Assembly: GCF_039962255.1 (NCBI RefSeq)
Contig: NZ_JAMPKY010000004.1
Coordinates: forward strand, 248,001-312,000
DNA: 64,000 bases
Direction of reading: 5' to 3'
Source of the DNA: Leptolyngbya subtilissima AS-A7
Lineage (GTDB): Bacteria; Cyanobacteriota; Cyanobacteriia; Phormidesmidales; Phormidesmidaceae
Shown one piece after another: positions 59,712-64,000 of the stretch. Both the position numbers and the translations under genes were made by a program. The notes under the pieces were generated by a model, which saw only the letters and a list, made by a program, of their open reading frames with translations, did not search any database and was not told where the DNA came from. How positions within the stretch are numbered: the stretch's first letter is position 1; each line of letters opens with the position of its first letter.

Positions 59712-60704
59712 ATGACATTGATTACCGTGCGCCCTGAGGGGCTCTACTGCGAAAAAGGCGGTTTCTATATCGACCCCTGGCGCGGGGTTGAGACAGCGCT
59801 GATTACCCATGCCCACAGTGATCATGCGCGATCGGGCTCGGCTCAGTATATTGCCACGGCTCAATCAGAGGGTATTTTGCGCCGGCGGCTGGGGGAAGAC
59901 ATTCAGCTCCAGGGAGTTGCCTATGGAGCACCGATTAAGCTGGGCGAAACTTGGGTGTCGTTTCACTCGGCGGGGCATGTGTTGGGCTCGGCTCAGATTC
60001 GCGTTGAGCATCAGGACGAAGTCTGGGTTGTGTCGGGCGACTACAAGCGCGGTGCCGACCCATCCTGCGCCCCTTTTGAGGTGGTGCCCTGCGACACGTT
60101 CATCACTGAGGCCACCTTTGGCTTGCCGATCTACCGGTGGGAGAGTGGCGCTGAAACCACACGCCAGATCTATGACTGGTGGCAAGGCGATCCTGAGCGG
60201 CCATCAATTTTGTTTTGCTATGCCTTTGGTAAGGCCCAGCGGGTGTTGAGTGAATTGACCCAGCTCACCGATCGCCCCGTCTACGTCCACGGTGCAATCC
60301 ACGTGCTGACTGAGATTTACCGCGAGCAGGGCGTGGCCATGGTGCCTACCATCTGTACCTCAGAGATGCCCCGTACCCACAGCTTCACGGGCGAGCTGGT
60401 GCTGGCGCCGCCTTCGGGCCATCGCTCTAGCTGGATGAAGCGGTTTAAGCATCCCCAAACGGCCTTTGCTTCGGGGTGGATGGCGGTGCGGGGAGCGCGA
60501 CGGCGACGGGGCTACGAGCGCGGTTTCGTGCTCTCTGACCACGCCGACTGGCCAGGGCTGATACAAACGGTGAAGGATACAGGAGCCAAAACGGTGTACG
60601 TCACCCACGGTCAGTCAGACGTGGTGTCGCGCTATCTGCAAGAATCGTTAAACCTAGAGGCTATGCCTCTGGAGACGCTGTTTGAGGGAGAAGGAGATAT
60701 TTAA
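59712..60704 (+). CDS. Ligase-associated DNA exonuclease (metallo-beta-lactamase fold)
   Basis: A 330-residue MBL-fold/beta-CASP-like nuclease. The metal motif is THAHSDHARSG, with further ligands in FHSAGHVLGSAQI and VVSGDYKRG, and LSDHADWPGLI near the C-terminus. The whole matches the ligase-associated exonuclease family, which in many bacteria is encoded with an ATP-dependent DNA ligase and an Lhr-type helicase. Neither is next to it here. A 35-residue membrane peptide gene follows, overlapping the stop by one base. Confidence 0.9.
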   Translation: MTLITVRPEGLYCEKGGFYIDPWRGVETALITHAHSDHARSGSAQYIATAQSEGILRRRLGEDIQLQGVAYGAPIKLGETWVSFHSAGHVLGSAQIRVEHQDEVWVVSGDYKRGADPSCAPFEVVPCDTFITEATFGLPIYRWESGAETTRQIYDWWQGDPERPSILFCYAFGKAQRVLSELTQLTDRPVYVHGAIHVLTEIYREQGVAMVPTICTSEMPRTHSFTGELVLAPPSGHRSSWMKRFKHPQTAFASGWMAVRGARRRRGYERGFVLSDHADWPGLIQTVKDTGAKTVYVTHGQSDVVSRYLQESLNLEAMPLETLFEGEGDI

Positions 60705-60811
60705 TGGCCGCAACCCCTTGGCTGGACGGAGCGATGGGCGGGCTAGCGCTGCTAATTTTGCTGGGAGGTCTGTGGATGCTCTTGAGCGGCGTGGGAGACA
60801 TGGACCGCTGA
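60704..60811 (+). CDS. 35-residue membrane peptide overlapping the exonuclease stop
   Basis: ATG overlaps the TAA of the exonuclease gene and sits behind AAGGAGA, a strong ribosome site. The product is MAATPWLDGAMGGLALLILL then GGLWMLLSGVGDMDR, one transmembrane helix. It is read against the last ~60 bases of the convergent membrane protein gene on the other strand. Translational coupling to the exonuclease gene is likely if the peptide is real. No known family. Confidence 0.5.
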   Translation: MAATPWLDGAMGGLALLILLGGLWMLLSGVGDMDR

Positions 60812-61366
60812 ACCTGAGTGCAGGGCGGCGGTGACGTAGGCCACTAGTTTGCTGCCGCCGTAGAGCACGGTAATGGCAAACAAGCCTCCAGCTACCCAAC
60901 CTTGGACCCGCTGGGCAATCCACACCAGGGCTAGGACGAGGGCGATCGCATCTAACCCAAGCACATCAAGACGCGATCGCCAGCCTGCGGGCTGAATCGG
61001 TTTCGGGCTAGCAGGCTCTAAGCGAATGGAGGCTGCCAGGTTAAACCCCAGCAGGCTGACCAAGATTAGCCCCATCCCCCAACCGAGATGGCCCAGGGCG
61101 GCTATGGAGAAGCCTGCCACTTGACCAGCTATTGTCAGCATGACCACACGACTAAAGTGGCCCAGGCGCGGATCGCGCGATCGCTGGCCCACTATATCTC
61201 CATGGCGCAGGTCTACCCGAGCCATATGGGCCTGCTCTAGACTCATCAACATCAGCGACAGAGCCAGCAGGCGATAGGGCCAGGGATGGGGCTGCAATGC
61301 CTGGTATAGCAGCCCAACCGTTGCGGGCATGAACAGGGCCGCGGCCCAAGTTGGAGATAGGGTCAT
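60752..61366 (-). CDS. Membrane protein of unknown function
   Basis: A 204-residue integral membrane protein with five to six hydrophobic segments (about 8-25, 30-45, 73-92, 95-112, 135-152, 158-178) and a hydrophilic tail (SAVHVSHAAQEHPQTSQQN). A conserved-looking charged loop (ARVDLRHGDIVGQRSRDPRL) lies after the second segment. No family recognised. The last 60 bases run opposite to a possible micropeptide gene. Transcribed leftward, alone. Confidence 0.7.
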   Translation of the reverse strand: MTLSPTWAAALFMPATVGLLYQALQPHPWPYRLLALSLMLMSLEQAHMARVDLRHGDIVGQRSRDPRLGHFSRVVMLTIAGQVAGFSIAALGHLGWGMGLILVSLLGFNLAASIRLEPASPKPIQPAGWRSRLDVLGLDAIALVLALVWIAQRVQGWVAGGLFAITVLYGGSKLVAYVTAALHSGSAVHVSHAAQEHPQTSQQN

Positions 61367-61537
61367 AGGGAATGCACCGCTGGCTCAACCAAACGGATTA
61401 AGCATACCGCCAGACCGAGAAGTTAGACCTAGCTCTTGTGCCTATTTCGCAACAGGCTCAGCCTAAGAAAGGGAATTTGGCAGGATTTGGGAATGACAGA
61501 CGCTCAACGGCGTTGTGCCAACTCCCGCCTCACGATC

Positions 61538-62215
61538 CTAGGTGGGCAGCAAACCGTTGAGGAGCGCGGTGGCAAGAAACGTGGCTCCAATACCGCAGAT
61601 CACTAGACCGGCCCGCTGTACGAAAAGAGTTGTAGACCGTTGGGTGAGCTGTCGCCCGACCAAAAAGGCAGCGATCGCAAGCCCCATCTGCACTGCTGTA
61701 AACCCAGCGAGATAGGCCACCAACGGCATGGATTCTGCACCAAAAATGGCCTCGCCGTAGGCAAACCCATGGAACAGCCCAGCTAGCACTGCCAAGCCTG
61801 TGATGGCGCTACTTTGAGGACGGTTGCGTAGCGCAAGCAGCACCCCAAACCCAAGCACTGAGCCAGCAATCACAAACTCCACTGCCGGTAACGTTAGCTC
61901 TGCCAGGTGCAGCCCTGTGCCAACCATAGCCGCCAGCACAAAGGCAGCAGGAATGACGATTCCCCAGGTGCTAACGGCTGCCAGTAGGCCCACAGCAACC
62001 ACAAAGGCCACATGGTCGAGGCCAATAATGGGGTGAGCCAGTCCCGACAAAAACCCCTCAGCAAAGTTAGCGGGCACTCGGCCCCCGAGCGGATGGTGGG
62101 CCAGGCTGGGCAGGGGCAGCAGCAGGGCGGCGATCGCGCCCCCGATGCTACGACCTATCCGCTTCTGCGAAAAACCAGTCTTAATTGATTCCAAAGCAGT
62201 AAAGCGATAATTCAT
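61538..62215 (-). CDS. hupE: HupE/UreJ-family metal transporter, probably for cobalt
   Basis: A 225-residue protein with six to seven transmembrane helices. The HupE metal motif AHPIIGLDHVAFVVAVG is present, as is the second FHGFAYGEAIFG. HupE/UreJ proteins import nickel or cobalt. A cobalamin riboswitch lies in the leader, which points to cobalt uptake for vitamin B12, and this combination has been described for cyanobacteria. A histidine stretch (AHHPLGG) follows the first helix, which may be a signal sequence. GAGGTACGG precedes the ATG. The gene is transcribed alone. Confidence 0.92.
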   Translation of the reverse strand: MNYRFTALESIKTGFSQKRIGRSIGGAIAALLLPLPSLAHHPLGGRVPANFAEGFLSGLAHPIIGLDHVAFVVAVGLLAAVSTWGIVIPAAFVLAAMVGTGLHLAELTLPAVEFVIAGSVLGFGVLLALRNRPQSSAITGLAVLAGLFHGFAYGEAIFGAESMPLVAYLAGFTAVQMGLAIAAFLVGRQLTQRSTTLFVQRAGLVICGIGATFLATALLNGLLPT

Positions 62216-62255
62216 CCGTACCTCGCAGACGAAGAAAGAACAGTGGAAAACAGAC

Positions 62256-62406
62256 CTGCGATCGGCGGGCATTCTGGCTCAGCGTCTTGGTGTTGGGCGA
62301 ATACCCCCTCAACACCAAAACAGCTTTACAGCTGCGGGACAGCGGCAGACTTGCACTGCACTTTCCCCCTTGCCTCCAGTGGCTGATCCCCACCGGAACC
62401 GACAAC
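62256..62406 (-). promoter_or_regulatory. Cobalamin riboswitch
   Basis: Read on the minus strand, the leader shows the B12 box GCCGCTGTCCCGCAGCTGTA (about 62326-62347), preceded by GGGAAAGTGCAGTGCAAGTC and followed by a hairpin TTGGTGTTG/CAACACCAA and then GAGCCAGAATGCCCGCCG. These are the conserved elements of the AdoCbl riboswitch in their usual order. It should shut down hupE when cobalamin is plentiful. Confidence 0.92.
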
Positions 62407-62535
62407 GCCCAAGCATCATAGCATCGGGTGAATCTGGCCCCGCCGCTGGTTTATCAATAGTCATCTGGCGCACCACACGCAGCCAACGCCTTACCTAGGT
62501 GCGCTAGCATCGAGCAAAACCTACCCCTGCCCCCA

Positions 62536-64000
62536 ATGGTTTCATCGTCTCGTCTGGCTCGGCAAAAAGAAATTATTGAAGTGGTGCTCGGCAACGGCTG
62601 GGACTACATGCGGCAGCTATTGGTGGGAGGCAAAGCCGATGAGCCCGAGATTCCGCCCCCCGCGGTGCTGCGCAACATTCTCACTGACCTGGGGCCGGTC
62701 TACGTCAAGCTAGGGCAGTTGTTGAGCACCCGCCCCGACCTCATGCCCCCGGCCTACATTGAGGAGCTCAGCAGCCTACAAACCACCGTACCGCCGGTAG
62801 ACCCTAAGGAGATCGAAGCTTACATTCGCCAGCACCTGGGCAAGCCTCCCGAGGAGCTGTTTGAACGGCTGGACTATCAAGCGATCGCCGCCGGTTCCAT
62901 TGCCCAAACCCACAAGGCGCTGCTCAAAGATGGTCGGCAGGTCGCTGTGAAGGTGCAGCGCCCCGGCATCGAGCGCCAGGTCGAGCGCGATATGACCCTA
63001 ATTCGCGACGTTGCCCGGCTGGTGTCGGCTACCCAGTTTGGCCAGCGCTACAACGTAGTCGATTTAGCTGAAGAGTTTGCCGATGCCATCAATGCTGAAC
63101 TCGACTTCACCACGGAGGCGGGCTACACTGACCAGCTGCGCCGCAACCTGTCTAAAAGCGCCTGGTACGACGCCAACCAGCTGATCGTGCCACAGATCTA
63201 CTGGGATCTGACCAACACAAAAATTATGACCATGGAGTGGCTGGAGGGCACCCCTCTGCTCAAGGCCGATTTGCTGGCCGAAGATGCCCACAGCGATGCC
63301 GTTGGTCTGCGATCGGCCGCTACCACGCTGCTGTTTCGAGCCTTCTTCAAACAGTATTTTGTGGACGGGTTTTTCCACGCCGATCCCCACCCTGGCAACA
63401 TTTTTTACTTGGAAGATGGTCGCCTAGCCCTGCTCGACTGCGGCATGATGGGCCATTTGGATCCCCGTACCCGTAACACCATAACCGAGATGGTGCTGGC
63501 GATTGTTAACTGCGACGCCCAACGCTGCTGCCAACTCACCCTACAGCTGGCCGAACCCCTCAAACCCGTCAACCTGGCTCGCCTAGAGAGCGACTATACC
63601 CGTCTGCTAGGCCGCTATTACGGGCTCAGCCTAGAGCAGATCAACACCGCCGAAATTTTTGGCGAAATCTTGGCGGCGGGCATTCGCAACAACCTGCGCT
63701 GGCCCGCCAACGTGGGGTTGTTCACCAAATCCCTCGCTAACCTAGAGGGAGCGGTCCGGCAGTTCAATCCCGGCGTCAACCTGCTCGAGGAGGTGCGCCC
63801 GCTGATGGCCGATCTGTTTCGCCAGCAAATGGTGGGGGATGACCCCTTGCTGGCGCTGCTGCGCACGGGGCTAGAGTTTCGTAACCTGTCACTGAGTTCG
63901 CCGCGCCAGCTAGGCTTTTTGCTCGATCGCCTCAGTTCAGAGCAGCTCAAGTTTAGCCTCAGCATTCAGGGTGTAGACGACCTGCGCCGCAGCCTGGATG
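62536..64000 (+). CDS. ABC1/AarF (UbiB-like) kinase family protein, cut by window edge
   Basis: The first 488 residues of an ABC1-family atypical kinase; the end lies beyond the window. Visible motifs are KxGQ in VYVKLGQLLSTRPDLMP, the Ala-rich loop in AIAAGSIAQTHKA (family AAASIAQVH), the lysine in VAVKVQRPGI, ELDFTTEAGYT, the HADPHPGNIF catalytic loop and LALLDCGMMG (the family's DFG-like element). Such proteins are ATPases linked to prenylquinone synthesis and to plastoglobule or thylakoid lipid functions. Cyanobacteria have several paralogues. The start is ATG; transcription is divergent from the cobalamin riboswitch. Confidence 0.92.
   Translation, partial: MVSSSRLARQKEIIEVVLGNGWDYMRQLLVGGKADEPEIPPPAVLRNILTDLGPVYVKLGQLLSTRPDLMPPAYIEELSSLQTTVPPVDPKEIEAYIRQHLGKPPEELFERLDYQAIAAGSIAQTHKALLKDGRQVAVKVQRPGIERQVERDMTLIRDVARLVSATQFGQRYNVVDLAEEFADAINAELDFTTEAGYTDQLRRNLSKSAWYDANQLIVPQIYWDLTNTKIMTMEWLEGTPLLKADLLAEDAHSDAVGLRSAATTLLFRAFFKQYFVDGFFHADPHPGNIFYLEDGRLALLDCGMMGHLDPRTRNTITEMVLAIVNCDAQRCCQLTLQLAEPLKPVNLARLESDYTRLLGRYYGLSLEQINTAEIFGEILAAGIRNNLRWPANVGLFTKSLANLEGAVRQFNPGVNLLEEVRPLMADLFRQQMVGDDPLLALLRTGLEFRNLSLSSPRQLGFLLDRLSSEQLKFSLSIQGVDDLRRSLD

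Overview
The window is cyanobacterial chromosome, most likely from a filamentous, Leptolyngbya-like lineage (inference). The direct signs are very frequent HIP1 octamers (GCGATCGC) and a set of genes largely confined to cyanobacteria and plastids: ferredoxin sulfite reductase, CRR7 (NDH-1 assembly), a PCP_red-domain protein, a helical carotenoid protein related to the OCP N-terminal domain, DUF3493, an FtsH2-type thylakoid protease and a GDT1-type Mn exporter. Coding DNA is mostly GC-rich; a few AT-richer blocks look acquired.

Layout. 1-12.6 kb: the N-terminal part of a PAS sensor protein, a ~1 kb gene-free AT-rich leader, small exported and TPR proteins, an aldo/keto reductase with a MerR regulator, the carotenoid protein, a class 3 lipase, a subtilase and a K+-channel-like RCK protein. 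12.6-15.6 kb: an accessory block with a degenerate repeat array and a decayed integron (broken intI, att region, one gene cassette, one attC). 15.6-23.1 kb: a long leftward run with an ABC exporter, a substrate-binding/VWA lipoprotein, two envelope proteins, a GFA protein and an M20 amidohydrolase. 23.2-29.3 kb: accessory genes, including an orphan DUF433 protein, a Uma2 remnant, an AT-rich AIPR anti-phage-type gene, an HTH regulator and a fused DUF4258/DUF2283 protein. 29.3-44.6 kb: mostly core genes, namely uup, a DHH phosphoesterase, a dienelactone hydrolase, sir, crr7, phoX and the Mn exporter. 44.6-47 kb: a YbjQ pair and an AT-rich three-gene operon ending in a GIY-YIG protein. 47-64 kb: core genes, namely ftsH, a class IV aminotransferase, an AMIN amidase, a NurA-type nuclease, a WD40 protein, sdhB, a SUI1 factor, a GHL10 hydrolase, a ligase-associated exonuclease, hupE and a truncated ABC1 kinase gene.

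Regulation can be read directly in several places. There is a glutamine riboswitch in front of a 38-residue membrane peptide, a yybP-ykoY Mn riboswitch in front of the GDT1-type exporter, a cobalamin riboswitch in front of hupE, a four-repeat Pho box in front of phoX, and a MerR-type long-spacer promoter in front of its own regulator gene.

The most interesting items are the integron remnant, whose cassette boundaries can be read to the base; the glutamine-riboswitch-controlled micropeptide; the AT-rich operon of two orphan proteins plus a GIY-YIG protein that seems to lack any standard start codon; and a pair of small paralogous genes that both lie beside TGCCA-rich repeat arrays. All family assignments are from reading motifs by eye; no database search was run.
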